A DNA stretch of 64,000 nucleotides, from assembly GCF_030272615.1 (NCBI RefSeq), contig NC_081407.1:376009018-376073017 (forward strand), in the 5' to 3' direction. Source of the stretch: Cryptomeria japonica (taxonomy: Eukaryota > Streptophyta > Pinopsida > Cupressales > Cupressaceae). The notes under the pieces were generated by a model. It was not told the origin of the DNA. It saw only the letters and a list, made by a program, of their open reading frames with translations, and did no database searches. Position 1 is the first letter of the stretch, and every line of letters begins with the position of its first letter. This document shows, in pieces, positions 47,836-59,608 of the stretch. A program made the position numbers and the translations under genes.

Positions 47836-47894
47836 GCGGGGATAGCGTCAGACTGAAGATCTGAAGGTCGCGTGTTCGATCCACGCTCACCGCA
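47836..47894 (+). pseudogene. tRNA-Phe(GAA) pseudogene lacking the D arm
   Basis: 59 bases match plant nuclear tRNA-Phe at both ends. The 5' acceptor strand GCGGGGA is present. The anticodon arm is complete, with GAA at 47855-47857. So are the variable loop, the T arm with the B-box-like GTTCGATCC, and the 3' acceptor TCACCGC with discriminator A. Compared with the 73-base nuclear gene, the 14 bases of the D arm are missing. The join falls at AGC, a 3-base microhomology on both sides of the loss. The Pol III A box is therefore gone. It is not the plastid trnF. I saw no poly-A tail or target duplication. Confidence 0.9.
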
Positions 47895-50085
47895 TTTAAG
47901 GCGTCGTCCGTGAAATTTAGGTTTTTAATTTTTACCTTACTTTCAACTTTATACCCAAAAGTAGGGGTTTTTAAAAATAAAATGGCATGTTTATACTTTT
48001 TACCTTACTTTCAATTTTATATCTGTCAACAACGCCAACAACTTTCATACGCATTGTTAGAGCATGCATATTAACATTTTATATCCAAATAGATGGAAGG
48101 TGATGTCTATGTTGCCCGAGTTTCCTCCATTTCCATGGTTAAAACTATTAAATAAATTTAAATGTAGAAGATTTTATATAATTTTTTAATAATATTTTTT
48201 TTTTAATAATTTATATTTTTCATAAAACATCAAAAGAAAGGCATTCATATAATAGATAGAAGTGACCGTCAAATTTTAGGCTTGATTGAGAGATATCAAG
48301 TGAAGGAGGATTTTTTTTTCGGGACATTTTGATATATTCTAAATATGTATTGTCACCATCCCTAGATATTTAATTGCAGTCACCTTCCAAAATTAAGTTG
48401 TGAGTTTTCAAAGCACTCATGTGGAAAGAGAGCTAATTATTTTGCCAAATCGTGGAAAAAAACATTCGCTCCACACAAACCACTGATCATTGTGGCAAAT
48501 CCAAACGTTTGCTTGGTTGAGATGTGGATAAGAATTAGCCTTGCTTCTTCAGAGATGGTGAAGAAATAACATTATTAGAAACCATGTCATCTTACACATG
48601 ATTTCTGTGGAGAGAAAAGGGGACAAACTTCATCATTCCAGCTAAATACTTTCAATATTGACTTTGCAATAGAGTCCATTTCCTCTAGCGCTATTATTGG
48701 CAGTGATATTCTTACTCTACCATATATTCAACTTGGTAGCAATTTAACTTCCTACCCTACCAGTGATTATTATTATCACACATGCTGTGACTTCTATCAG
48801 ATATAATTTTTTGGTAGCGAAATTGTTGATGGGACTGAGATATTTTCCTTTAAGGCTGCGAATACTTGGAGGAGTGTTTTGATGACCAACAATTCATCAA
48901 AATTGACAAATTTCAATGTTGGTCAATCATCATCGACCACCTCCCACCAGCTGAGTTCGTCCAATTCAAGTGCTTTATTCCATCTTAATAAGCTATTTTT
49001 AAATTTGTCATAGTTGTAATTATCAGTTCACTTGGAATATTGAATATTTGACATTTGAGAATTGTAAAAGTCTATTCTGGGGGGCTATCTATTGAAAATT
49101 CATTCTTTTGTGCTATTGTATATCATGGAAGACTTAAGGATTGAATTGCTTGAAAAGAAAATTAATGAGTTGTGAATAACATTTATGTGTTTTTTTTCAT
49201 CAATTTTATCTCTTCCCAAACATAAGGACAAATATTTTGATTACAAAAAAGAGGATTATGCATTGATTGTCACTCATGCCCTTAGGAACATTAGTTATGA
49301 TCGATTGAAGGTTTTTTCCACTTCAGTTGAGTTTCCTTCCGAGGTTCCTAAATCTTCTTTAGAGTCATTGACTAGGACTTTCACCATTCCTGACTAGCAA
49401 ACTATCATTGTCTTTCCCATTTGGTTGGAGGAAATATTGCATATTCGTCTTTTGGATTTTTTTCCATATTAGTTTTCGCATAGTTCCATCTTGTCACTTT
49501 CTTGTTTGTTTGGGTATGTGGTTGAATGAATTGTGACATCATCATCCTTGATGGACAAAGAGACACAAAAGTAGTTTTCAAAGATATCATCTTCATTCTT
49601 CATGTTTCCATCTTTCTTTGCATATTCAGAATGGGAACCATCCCTGCATATATATATATATATATATGGTTTTGTTTCTTCCTAGGGGGAGACAACTGGA
49701 TTGTAAGCATTGGATCATGTTTTGTCTTTAGACACTTACCATTCTTGTAGGCAATTATTCATTATGGGGGCCCTACATAGTCTCTCACTTTATCTCCTAT
49801 GGGGTGGGTTACTAATTGGATTCTCCTAATGGATGTACTTCTTGGGGGGTATTGATTTGAGACCTCCACATATCTCTCCTCCTTCACTTGTGTATATTCT
49901 CATCTCTTTTTTGGTGAGGAGTTTCGTCCCATGACGTTTTCTCCTTTTCTTTGTTTGTGAGAGATTAGTTGCATGATTAGTTGTGCATGAGTACCTAACA
50001 TGGACTATTTGTTAGGACTCATATATTGCATTTACATATTAGTCTTACATCATTTACATAATAATTTTTCTCCCTAAGTTGCATT
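47895..50085. other. No gene supported; probably LTR-element internal debris toward the right
   Basis: AT-rich to about 48.2 kb, then more mixed sequence with short frames, the longest 49185-49397 (about 70 codons, no domain recognised). The last few hundred bases before the polypurine tract at 50087 are probably internal sequence of the LTR element whose 3' LTR follows. No gag or pol motif is visible. Confidence 0.45.
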
Positions 50086-50086
50086 T

Positions 50087-50554
50087 AAAGGGGGTTATTG
50101 TTGTGAATAATGATATGTCCTAACTAGTTGTTGGTTAACACCTATTCACACATGTTATGTTTACTTAGGATAGCTTAGTTTTCACAAGACACAATCATTT
50201 AATATTATCCATGTTAGTTATCTTAGTGTCATTCTAGATAGAGATGAGTTAGTTTTATTCATTTAATCTTGTTAAAGGGTAGTTGTAGATACTCCTACCT
50301 ACTCTCTCATCTCATTGAGCCACATGGGATTACCTATGCTCTTAATTATCTAGCCTCTTGTCTATATAAGAAGGCTCATTTGTACATTGCATCATATCAA
50401 TTCATAATAATTTGTTGTAGATTAATCTCAAGATTTTCTTTTCAAGCTCATTTGGTGTTCATTACTCAACTACAAAATTCTCTTTTGTGTGGTTGGTTAT
50501 TGCTTGGTTATGAAGCTTAGCTAGCTTCATCATGAGCATCTAATTTTTTCAACA
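50087..50554 (+). mobile_element. Polypurine tract and 3' LTR of an LTR retrotransposon
   Basis: A polypurine tract AAAGGGGG (50087-50094) is followed by an LTR-like unit 50099-50554. The unit begins TGTTG and ends CAACA, a perfect 5-bp terminal inversion with the canonical TG...CA. It contains a TATA box CTATATAAGAAGG near 50361. The matching 5' LTR was not found upstream, so the element is truncated or diverged. Confidence 0.6.
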
Positions 50555-51431
50555 ACTGAAGCTTTATTATCATTTCTCTAGAAACCAAACATATTTAGAG
50601 TCTCTTTAGAAAGATTACATGCTTGGAACATACTACTTTGATTCTGATTTTCTTTAGAAAAAATTGCAATTTGTTTATTGAAATCAAATTGGCTTTTTCT
50701 GCAATCATTTGCATAATTATTGGTATTACTGCAGCTCCATCAGTGATTTGCTATTGAAAAAAATTTGATATGTTTCCCTTATTTTAAGAAAGTATATTCG
50801 TGTGTAAAACACAAGAAGTACAGAATGCAACTACTGTTAATAGCTATCATTTATGTTCAAGAGAATATTAGTTCTTTCTGCTTGCCATAAGTACAAATGA
50901 AGAAGAAAAGGGAATTGCATTCTCTCTGTTGAAATAAGTTGTCAACGAACCATGATTATTTTAAATTATTGTAATGGTCGTATGAATACATCTTGCCAGG
51001 AACAAAAATAAATAATGTACCACGAGGGAAGAACGAGCAATAGGATGATCTTAGTTACAACGTACAATAGGATGATCTTAAAATTTTAATCATATTTTAA
51101 AATTTATGAGTTACAACATACACTAGGATGATCTTAGTTATAAATATTTTAAATCATAAGGTTCAAACCAGTTACTACATAGATTTAGAGGACCCTCACC
51201 GTTAACACACGGGCCACCATTAACAAGAAAAAAAAAAATTAATAATAAAATAGAATAGCGAGAGCCAGTAAGATCTGCACTCTCATGACCCCACGAAATA
51301 CTTGTGCCGATGTTTCGTACATGACAATCGTTGTCCATCTCTCTTTTCTACTGAGAAAGATTTGCTATAAATTATAAATACATCCTAGCGAGTTGAGGCC
51401 GCCTTGAACAAGACTTTCATGTTGTGAATCA
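50555..51431. other. No gene supported; short repeated motif and TATA-like site
   Basis: TAGGATGATCTTA occurs three times (51041, 51068 and 51124), twice next to GTTACAAC. A TATA-like CTATAAATTATAAATAC at about 51365-51382 lies about 50-65 bp left of the LTR element inserted at 51432. It could be a host promoter relic, but no transcript or coding exon can be supported. Confidence 0.4.
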
Positions 51432-51751
51432 TGTTGGAAGATACTCTCACCTACTCCACTCATATCTTCCGTATGAGTAAAATATCTAAGCATTAAAAAT
51501 AAGTCATGTTTCACACACTTTGTGGGTACTTTAAAAATCAATATTTTATGTAGAATCCTGGAAGTTTCTTCTAGCTACCTTTAGCCTCCAGAAAAATCTA
51601 AAGACCTCAATAAAAAGAGGCATTTGTAATTAGTTCAGTGATGAATGAAAATATGGATTGAAAAATAAAAAAATTGTCTTTCTTGTGGTCTGGTTTGTTT
51701 TTCTGTTCGCTCTATTTTTTTTTGTTGTTTCTGGTGTACCCTGTTCCTACA
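51432..51751 (+). repeat. 5' LTR of the pol-less element
   Basis: Starts TGTTGGAAGATACTCTCACC and ends CTGTTCCTACA. The first 110 bases align to 60938-61042 and the last 160 to 63173-63331. It is uninterrupted, so it shows the sequence before the rearrangements in the 3' LTR. Confidence 0.88.
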
Positions 51752-51753
51752 TC

Positions 51754-51766
51754 TGGTATCAGAGCT
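51754..51766 (+). other. Primer-binding site, initiator-Met tRNA type
   Basis: TGGTATCAGAGCT begins two bases after the 5' LTR. It matches the complement of the 3' end of plant initiator tRNA-Met used by many Copia-type elements. Confidence 0.85.
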
Positions 51767-51830
51767 AATGGTGAAAATCTCGAGTCAAGTATCTCAGAGT
51801 TAATACTGCAGAAGGTGCATTAAGCTGAAG

Positions 51831-52004
51831 ACATAGAGGATTCTTGTAAGCTGCCTGAAGAACGGACAAGAGATTGTTGGAGTAAAAGAAAAAAAGACAG
51901 CTGACACATAGAGGATTCTTGTAAGCTGCCTGAAGAAGATATTTAGATGTTGTCCAAGAAGAACGGACAAGAGATTGTTGGAGTAAAAGAAAAAGACACA
52001 GCTG
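51831..52004 (+). repeat. Tandem duplication in the leader of the pol-less element
   Basis: ACATAGAGGATTCTTGTAAG...GAGTAAAAGAAAAA occurs at 51831-51905 and again at 51906-52004. The second copy carries about 24 extra bases in the middle. It lies between the primer-binding site and the antisense Copia. Confidence 0.85.
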
Positions 52005-52560
52005 AGAATTTGCCAAAGAAAAGCCATCCAAGATAGAAGAGGAAGTGTAGCGGCTAAGTTGTTGATTAAAGGATAAAGACAGTTGATGGAAATCAAATCA
52101 TATTTTTGTAACAAGGTAGCTGGTTGTTGAATCAAGCAAGGAAATACAGCCAACGATAAGCAAAAGAACATTGTGAGGATTGAGAAGACAATTCGACAGA
52201 AGCAGAAACGCAGAGTTTTGGGCACCTGAAGCTGCAAATAAGGGAGATCGATTACTGATGTCAGCAAAAATCAAAGCCCACTAGAAAAGTGAGAGTTGCA
52301 GTCATTATGCTTCGAAAGAAAAGTCAGCCAACAATGAATCAGCGCAGCAGTTGTGAAAGTCAAAGTGAAAAGGAAACGATAGAATAAGAAAAGCCTCAAG
52401 CCTCAAAGAATTTGGAAAACAAATTTGAGGTATGTTTCAATTTTGGGAAATGACTATAGGGGAGAGAATTTGTAAAAGAGTTCACATCTATTTGCAAATT
52501 TCTATTTGTTGTTGTCAAGTGTATCAAGAGATCTAATGTCTGAAGAAAGGCTGCTTGTTT

Positions 52561-53876
52561 TTTAGGAGTACAATAAGCACTCAGAAGGGGTGTGAATCAG
52601 TGCTTATGAAAAATAAAATTCAAAAGAATTTAAATGCAAATTACTTTAATGACAATCTATCAATACAAACTGTAAAGCACACACACAGATTGAGAACACA
52701 AAGTTGTCCTGAGTGGAAACCCTCTGGGTAAAAAACCACTCGCTAAATGCCTCACTGGCTTAAACAATATTCTCAAAGTAGTTCCAATACATGCAAAGAT
52801 TTAGCTCTGTTTCATTTGATAACTTCTTCTAAAGTTATAAGAGATTGAAGCAACTGATCTAAAAATCCCAAATATAGCAAGGAAGATTATACATCATAAT
52901 ATTATGTAGAGAACAACAAAAAATTGTTCACATACACAATATCATTATGCACAAACTTTATACAAATGTGTTACAGCCAACTGAGTAAAAGATATGCTCA
53001 TATAAATATAACTTTTTTTCTTCTAATCCAGACGAAAGCCTCTTCATGATTAAATAGGTTTCATTGAAGAAGACACATTCTTTTGTTTCCTGCATCAACT
53101 GTATTCAAGCAACCGAAATCATATAAGAATAGAAAACTGTCATTCTTTTCTCAAACACAAAGTTGTAGTAACAAACTAAAAAGAAAGTCCCCTAAAACTG
53201 CCGTATACACAAAACCATTTATCTTTATTTTACTTTACATCAAATGGTCAATGACTAAATGCAAGAACCCAAAAATCAAATTTACAACGAATGTCAACTG
53301 GGTTTTTTTTTTTAATAACAAATGATAAAAATACTGAAAACGATTGAATCATTCCTTAATCACTTGAGTTTTTTTCTTAGACAATTTATGATAAGAACCA
53401 TCAAATAACAGAAGAAGAAGGAATAGATAGACTTGAAGATTTGAAAGAAAGATGTCAAAAATCCATGCCATCAAACTGAGATTAACTGCCATTAAATCTG
53501 CACAGGTAAACCATTGCAACTGCCTCTATTTTTCATGCAGATGAAACCCCAAATGTGAAGACCAAGCACTAAAAGAATGAATGAAATATGAGCGCTTTAG
53601 CAAATATGCATTGTTATATTCAAGAAGCCCTAAAACCACTGACAGATATAATATAATGCAAAGTATTTGTCATGTAATAGTTTCACCATGGGGACAGCCA
53701 AATGACACAACTTGATGCCTAGAGAACATCATAAGGCCAAGTTACTTTTTAAACATCAATGTGAGCATATAAGTCATATTAAGTGACTTAACAACATGTT
53801 ATCTATCACTTTAAGCATATAGTCACCACAACACACTTTTGACATGAATGCCAACAAAAGGCCACAGAGAGGAACA
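52561..53876 (-). repeat. 3' LTR of the antisense Copia
   Basis: Right end ...GAGGAACA (TGTTCCTC on the - strand). The left end TTTAGGAG has lost the canonical TG by one change. It lacks two segments present in the other LTR, about 72 bp (58144-58216) and about 44 bp (58571-58614). Confidence 0.85.
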
Positions 53877-53890
53877 AACTCCCCCTGTGG
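53877..53890 (-). other. Polypurine tract of the Copia element
   Basis: On the - strand CCACAGGGGGAGTT directly precedes the TGTTCC start of the 3' LTR, the usual primer for plus-strand synthesis. Confidence 0.75.
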
Positions 53891-54343
53891 CATTGGTGTC
53901 AAAATGAGAAAATTCCAAACTATCATCCTTGCATAAAACTATCTATCAAAATACTTTAACTATCATTCACTGTCATGACTATCGGTCAAAATACTGTAAC
54001 TGTCATTGATCCCTACTCAAAAACTATCTCAAGTATTTAAAAACTGTCACAAGTGTTCTCAAGTGTTTAATAACTGTCACAATTGTTTACTAAGTTTAAA
54101 AATTGTCACAAGTGTTCTCAAGTGTTTAATAACTGTCACAAGCATTTACTGAGTTTACTCCTCTGCTCTTCTCTATTCTCCCCCTTTTGAAAGCAATGCC
54201 AAAGGAGAAGGAAAGAAAGCAAATGCTCACAAATACAAATGGTGCATAAGAATATCACAAATACAAGAATGCAACATAAGTATATGAGCAATGTATGTGA
54301 GAGATCCAGAAATGCCACAAAATGCCATGGGAAAAAATAGTCA

Positions 54344-57300
54344 TCATAAAAAAACTCCCCCTTGCTCCATGAAGGAGACATCACGGTTATTGAAGAAAGA
54401 TGAGAGGAAAAATACCAAGTTTTCCCTGAGAAATTCAAAAGTGGCTTTTGGTAAATCTTTGGTAAATATGTCAGCCACCTGATTAGTTGAGGACACATAC
54501 TGTAAAGTCACATCCGTGGCAAAAACCCTTTCACAAAGAAAATGATATTGTATGTCAATATACTTAGTTCAAGAATGTTGAACAGGATTTTTGGAAATAT
54601 CTATAGCACTAGAATTGTCATAGAAAATGGATACTGGTTTAAGCACATCAATATAGACATCTTGTAATGTTTGAATCATCCAGAGTACATGAGTACAACA
54701 AGTTGTTGCAGCAATGTAAACTGAATTTTGTTTCTTACTGTTCCAAGCAACTAATCTTCCGCCAAGAAAGAATGCACCCCCAAAAGTTCTTTTTCTGTCA
54801 TCAAGACAACCAGCCCAGTCAGCATCAGTATAGGCTGTTAAGGTAAAATAATTATGGCTTGGATACCACAAACCAAAATCAAGAGTTCCAGAAATATACT
54901 TCATGATTCTTTTAACAACATTTAGATGAGATATTTTAGGTGTTGATTGAAACCTGAAGACTAAACAAATCAAATGCATTATAGCAGGTCTTGTACTTTT
55001 CAATCTAATCAAGGTCCTCATTCATAGCTTTAATCCAAAAACTATCTTTACTAGCATTTGTATAATTTTTTGGCTCAACCTGAGACAATAAACATAAGTA
55101 AACCTGATTATTGGTGTTTGCAGCCTTTCTTCTGGTTATCATTCCAGAAGATGTATCCCCAATTATTTGTTCTTGAGGATGATTTTTAAACAACAACTTT
55201 GTTGATCTAATTGGTGTAAAGGACAGATTTTCAGCATTACCATTTGACTGATCTTGTTCATTATTTTCATCAGTCTTTGTTTCATTTGCTTGTTGATGTT
55301 CATTTTTAGTTTTATGTTCATAGTTAGAAGGAATTTCAACTATGTTTTCATCAGATCTTTTATCAAGAGTATGATCAGTTTCATCAACTTTTACGTTAGC
55401 ACTTTCAATAACTCTTTTTAGCCTTTTATTACAACATTTGTAAGCCTTGCTATGAGTGGAATATCTTAAGAATATACCCTCATCACATCTTGATTCAAAA
55501 CTACTCATGCTATCATTGTCTCTCTTAATATAACATTTACTGCCAAAAATCTTGAAATAACCTAGCTTAGCTGTCCTACCATACCATAGTTCATAGGGAG
55601 TGTATTTGGTATTTACTCTCAATTGAACTCGGTTCAAAATATAGACAATTGTGTCAACTGCCTCTTTCCAGTAGATATTTGAGAGACCTGCATCTTGCAA
55701 CATAGTTCGTGCCATCTCCTTTACAGTCCTATTTTTCCTTTCAACAACACAATTTTGCTGAGGTGTTCTAGAAGCTAAGTATTGCCTTTTTATACCATGT
55801 TCTTCACAATACTCAATACATTCAATAAATTCTTGCAAAGTATATTCTCCCCCTTTGTCTGACCTAAGACATTTTATAGTTAAATCTGATTCATTTTCAA
55901 CCATTTTTTTAAACACTTTGAACCTACTAAAAGCTTATGCCTTGTGTTTCTGAAATGTCACCCAAGTCATCCTTGTGTAGTCATCTATAAACAACATAAA
56001 ATATTTTTCATTGTTCAAATATTTTGTCCTTGTAGCTCCACATAAATCAGTATGAATTAATTGCAAAGGTTTGGTAGATGAATATTCCTTAGGTTTGTGA
56101 CTCACTCTTGTTTGTTTTCCTTCTTAACACTCTTTGCAAATAATATTGTCTGGTTTTGAAAGGAAAGGCAGCTCTCTGACATTCTGATTTTTACTGATCT
56201 TAATCAAATTGTCATAATTTATGTGTCCTAACCTTTTATGCCAAAGTTTGACTTCATCAATTTGACTCATAAAACATACATTTGATTCTTTACAGCTAGT
56301 ATGTTCATGAAGATTGTATATGTTTCCACTAGTTCTAAACCCAACTGCAATAGTTTTACCTGATTTCTTTTTGATCTCATAGCCATTAGTATCAAAAATT
56401 ACATTAAATCCATTATCACAGATCTAACTTACACTGAGAAGATTGTGAGCCAGACCTTCTAGATAATATACATCATTCAAAGGAGTATCATTATCCAACA
56501 AAATAGTTTCTTTGCCTATAACAGGAATACAATGATCATTCCCAAACCTGACAGATCCTCCTGAATAGTTTTCAAAAACAACAAACTTACTTTTGTCTCC
56601 ATTCATATGATGTGAACATCCACTGTCCACAACCCAGTGATTCTTTTTGATAGACTGTAAAGCAGTTTGAACAACTAAAGCTTCTATCTTCTTTTTGGGT
56701 TTCCAAATCATTTTGTCTTATCTAGTTGGACAGATTTACAAACTTGTTGAAAAACACCCGAGTTACAAAAGGCTGCAATGTGTCCCATGTTTTTATAGTG
56801 CTAAGAAAGTTGTATAAGCTTTGATTTACAAAATTGGACCTTCTTAATAGCAACATTACTTGAGGATTCTCCTTCAACAACTTGACAAATGCCTTTTCCT
56901 TTGCAATCATTAACATTGTTTGTTGGGATAGAACAATTCCCATTGCTTGCACTTTGTTTCAACTTTTTTTGAAGAAAGACAACCTCTTCTTCTAAAGAAA
57001 GACATTCTTTTTCCTTATCACTCAATTTCCCTTGAGTAACTTCAAGAATCCTTTTATTTTCTTCTAATTGAAGAGTTAAACCAGACATGCACTCATTAAC
57101 ACATTTCTTTAAGGGCATGTTTCAGTTCTCCTTCTAGATCAATTTTTGATTTAGAATGCTCAAAAGGAGTTTCCTCCTGAGTCACATTTGGAGATAAAAT
57201 AACCATAAACAAGGTTTCATCTCCTACAAGAGATTCACCTGAATAGCTATCTTTGACATCTGCATAGAAGCTCTTTTTCTTAAAGAAGGTTTTCTTTTTG

Positions 57301-57889
57301 TTTTGAAATTTTTTTTTCTTTCCTAACTTTCTGTTGTCCCCATCTTCACTAGTTTCTTCTTTCCTAGGACATTGAGCAGCATAGTGGCCAATTTTACCAC
57401 AGTTAAAACATTTGAAAGGCATTTTTCCTCTATATCTACCTGATCCTCTTTTAAGTCTACTAACAAAGACTGTCTCATCATTAGGTTTATCTAACTCTAA
57501 ATCATTATCTTTTTCTTGAGTTTTGAATGTAGTTTCTTTACTAGGTTGAAGGTCTGGAGTTTTGCTTCTTTAACTTTATCATCACCTTCATAAATACTGG
57601 ATAGTTTATCCCATATGGCTTTTGCATTTTTTCAATCCATAACTTTAACTAACACATCATTTGATAGACCACAACATATAGCATTTGATGCCTTAGCATC
57701 ACATTCATAATCCTTTTTCTCATGAGAGGTTTTTGGGGCAGTAGCAGAGGTATAGGTAGTTTCAACTGTAGCCCACACATCATAGCCTAGAGAGGTAATA
57801 TACCTTTGCATTTTAAATTTCCAGAAAGCATAACTAGTACCGTTAAACAAAAGTGCCCTAGTTGTGGTCAAACCTTCTTGATTTGGCAT
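54344..57889 (-). pseudogene. Copia gag-pol remnant lacking the reverse-transcriptase domain
   Basis: Read from ATG 57889 (MPNQEGLTTT). The Gag N-terminus (NGTSYAFWKFKMQRYI) runs to AKLQTF near 57550, where the middle of Gag is missing. A CCHC knuckle (CFNCGKIGHYAAQC, near 57410) follows, then a coiled-coil segment (57.1-56.95 kb) and protease VVDSGCSHHM (near 56630). Integrase shows HTDLCGA (56.06 kb), RSDKGGEY (55.86 kb) and TPQQNCVVERKN (55.76 kb). After AMNEDLD (about 55007) the frame meets TRPAIMH, a motif normally hundreds of residues later, so the whole RT is gone. RNase H follows (YTDADWAGC near 54830) but lacks the block before YIAA. Several TAG stops are present. It cannot be autonomous. 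Confidence 0.88.
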
Positions 57890-57928
57890 AGAAGTACTCC
57901 TGCCAGGAAATCCCTTAGCAAGGGTTTG

Positions 57929-57940
57929 GCTCTGATACCA
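57929..57940 (-). other. Primer-binding site of the Copia element
   Basis: On the - strand TGGTATCAGAGC, two bases after the LTR end, complementary to initiator tRNA-Met. Confidence 0.87.
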
Positions 57941-57942
57941 AT

Positions 57943-59379
57943 TGTAGGAGTATAATAAGCACTGAGAGTGGGGGTGAATCAGTTCTTATGAAAAATAAAA
58001 TTCAAAAGAACTTAAATGCAAATTAATTTAATAAGAATCTGTCAATATAAACTAGAAAGCACACACACAGATTGAAAACACAAAGTTGTCCTGAGTGGAA
58101 ACCCTATGGGGTAAAAAACCACTCGCTAAATGCCTCACTGGCTTATTAAAATGCTTTGTTCAAATGTCTTACTGACAATGCTACCTCACTGGTAGTCTTT
58201 TGTAAATGCCTCATTGGCTTAAACAATATTCTCAAAGTAGTTCCAATACATACAGAGATTTAGCTCCATTTCATTTCATAACTTCTTCTAAACTTATAAG
58301 AGTTTGAACCAACTGATCTAAAACTCCCAAATACAACAAGAAAGAGTATACATCATAATATTATGTAGAGAACAACAAAAAATTGTTCACATACACAATA
58401 TCATTATGCACAAACTTTATACAAATGTGTTACAGCCAACTGAGTTAAAGATATGCTCATATAAATATAAATCTTTTTCTTCTAATCTAGACGAAAGCCT
58501 CTTCATGATTAAATAGGTTTCATTGAAGAAGATGCATTATTTTGTTTCCTGCATCAACTATATTCAAGGAACTGATAACTGTAACTATTATCATAGTTAC
58601 CAAATACTACTGCAACTGAAATCATATAAGAACTGAAAATTGTCATTCTTTTCTCAAACATATAGTTGTAGTAACAAACTAAAAAGAACATCCCCCAAAA
58701 CTGACCTATACACAAAACTATTTATCTTTATTTTACTTAACATCAAATGGACAATGACTAAATGCAAGAACCCAAAAATCAAATTTACAACGAATGTCAA
58801 CTGGGTTTTTTTTTTTAAATAACAAATGATAAACATACTTAAAACCACTAAATCATTCCTTAATCACTTTAGTTTTTTTCTTAAACAATTTATGATAAGG
58901 ACCATCAAATAATAGAAGAAGAAGGAATATGTACACCTGAAGATTTGGAAGAAAGATGTCAAAAATCCATGCCATCAAACTGAGATTAACTGCCATTAAA
59001 TCTGCATAGGTAAACTATTGCAACTGCCTCTGTTTTTCATCCAGATGAAACCAAAAATTTGAAGACCAAGCACGAAAAGAATGAATGAAATATGAGCATT
59101 GTAGCAAATATGCATTGTTATATTCAAGAAGCCCTAAAACCACTAATGGATATAATATAATGCAAAGTATTTGTCATGTAATAGTTTCATCGTGGGGAAG
59201 GCCAAAAACACAACTTGGTGCCTAGAGAACATCATAAGGCCAAGTTACTTTTTAAACATCAACGCGAGCATATAAGTCATATTAAGTGACTTAACAACAT
59301 GTTATCTGTCACTTTAAACATATAGTCACCACAACACACTTTTGACACGAATGCCAACAAAATGCCACGAAGAGGAACA
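57943..59379 (-). repeat. 5' LTR of the antisense Copia
   Basis: Spans TGTAGGAG (57943) to GAGGAACA (59379), giving TG...CA on either strand. It carries the 72-bp segment bounded by related AAATGCCTCA(C/T)TGGCTTA copies and a 44-bp segment, both missing from the other LTR. Confidence 0.87.
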
Positions 59380-59608
59380 ATTTTTAATGTAATTTTTGAT
59401 TTGGTGTGTTTGGAGAGAATTTTTTTTCTTAAAGTTGTTTGTGGATGAAATTAATATAGCCTCAAAATATCCTAAGTAGATGTTGTTATGGTGTATTTTT
59501 TTTTGTCTTTATTGTTTAAATTGAAGTTGGCCTAAAAGATCAAGAAGTGTGGCAGTTTTCTAGAAAAAATAATCAAGTGTATGAAGGGTAAATTAAAAAT
59601 GTGTCCAA

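Larger units (their letters stand above)
52561..59379 (-). mobile_element. Copia-type LTR retrotransposon, antisense, with internal deletions
   Basis: Reading leftward: 5' LTR (59379-57943), primer-binding site (57940-57929), gag-pol remnant (57889-54344), polypurine tract (about 53890-53877), 3' LTR (53876-52561). The order protease, integrase, RNase H places it in Copia (Ty1). It inserted into the internal region of the 51.4-63.3 kb element. The two LTRs differ by roughly one base in ten over their first 145 bases by eye, so it is old. No clean target duplication was found at its ends (TGTTT and ATTTT). Confidence 0.92.

Noticed and set aside
47836-47894. A functional or plastid-derived tRNA
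   Set aside because: The D arm and A box are absent, and the sequence matches the nuclear, not the plastid, Phe tRNA.
54136-54498. 120-codon frame as an envelope-like protein of the Copia element
   Set aside because: It overlaps the end of the RNase H region in another frame and the 3' untranslated zone. Hydrophobicity is compositional and no second copy supports it.
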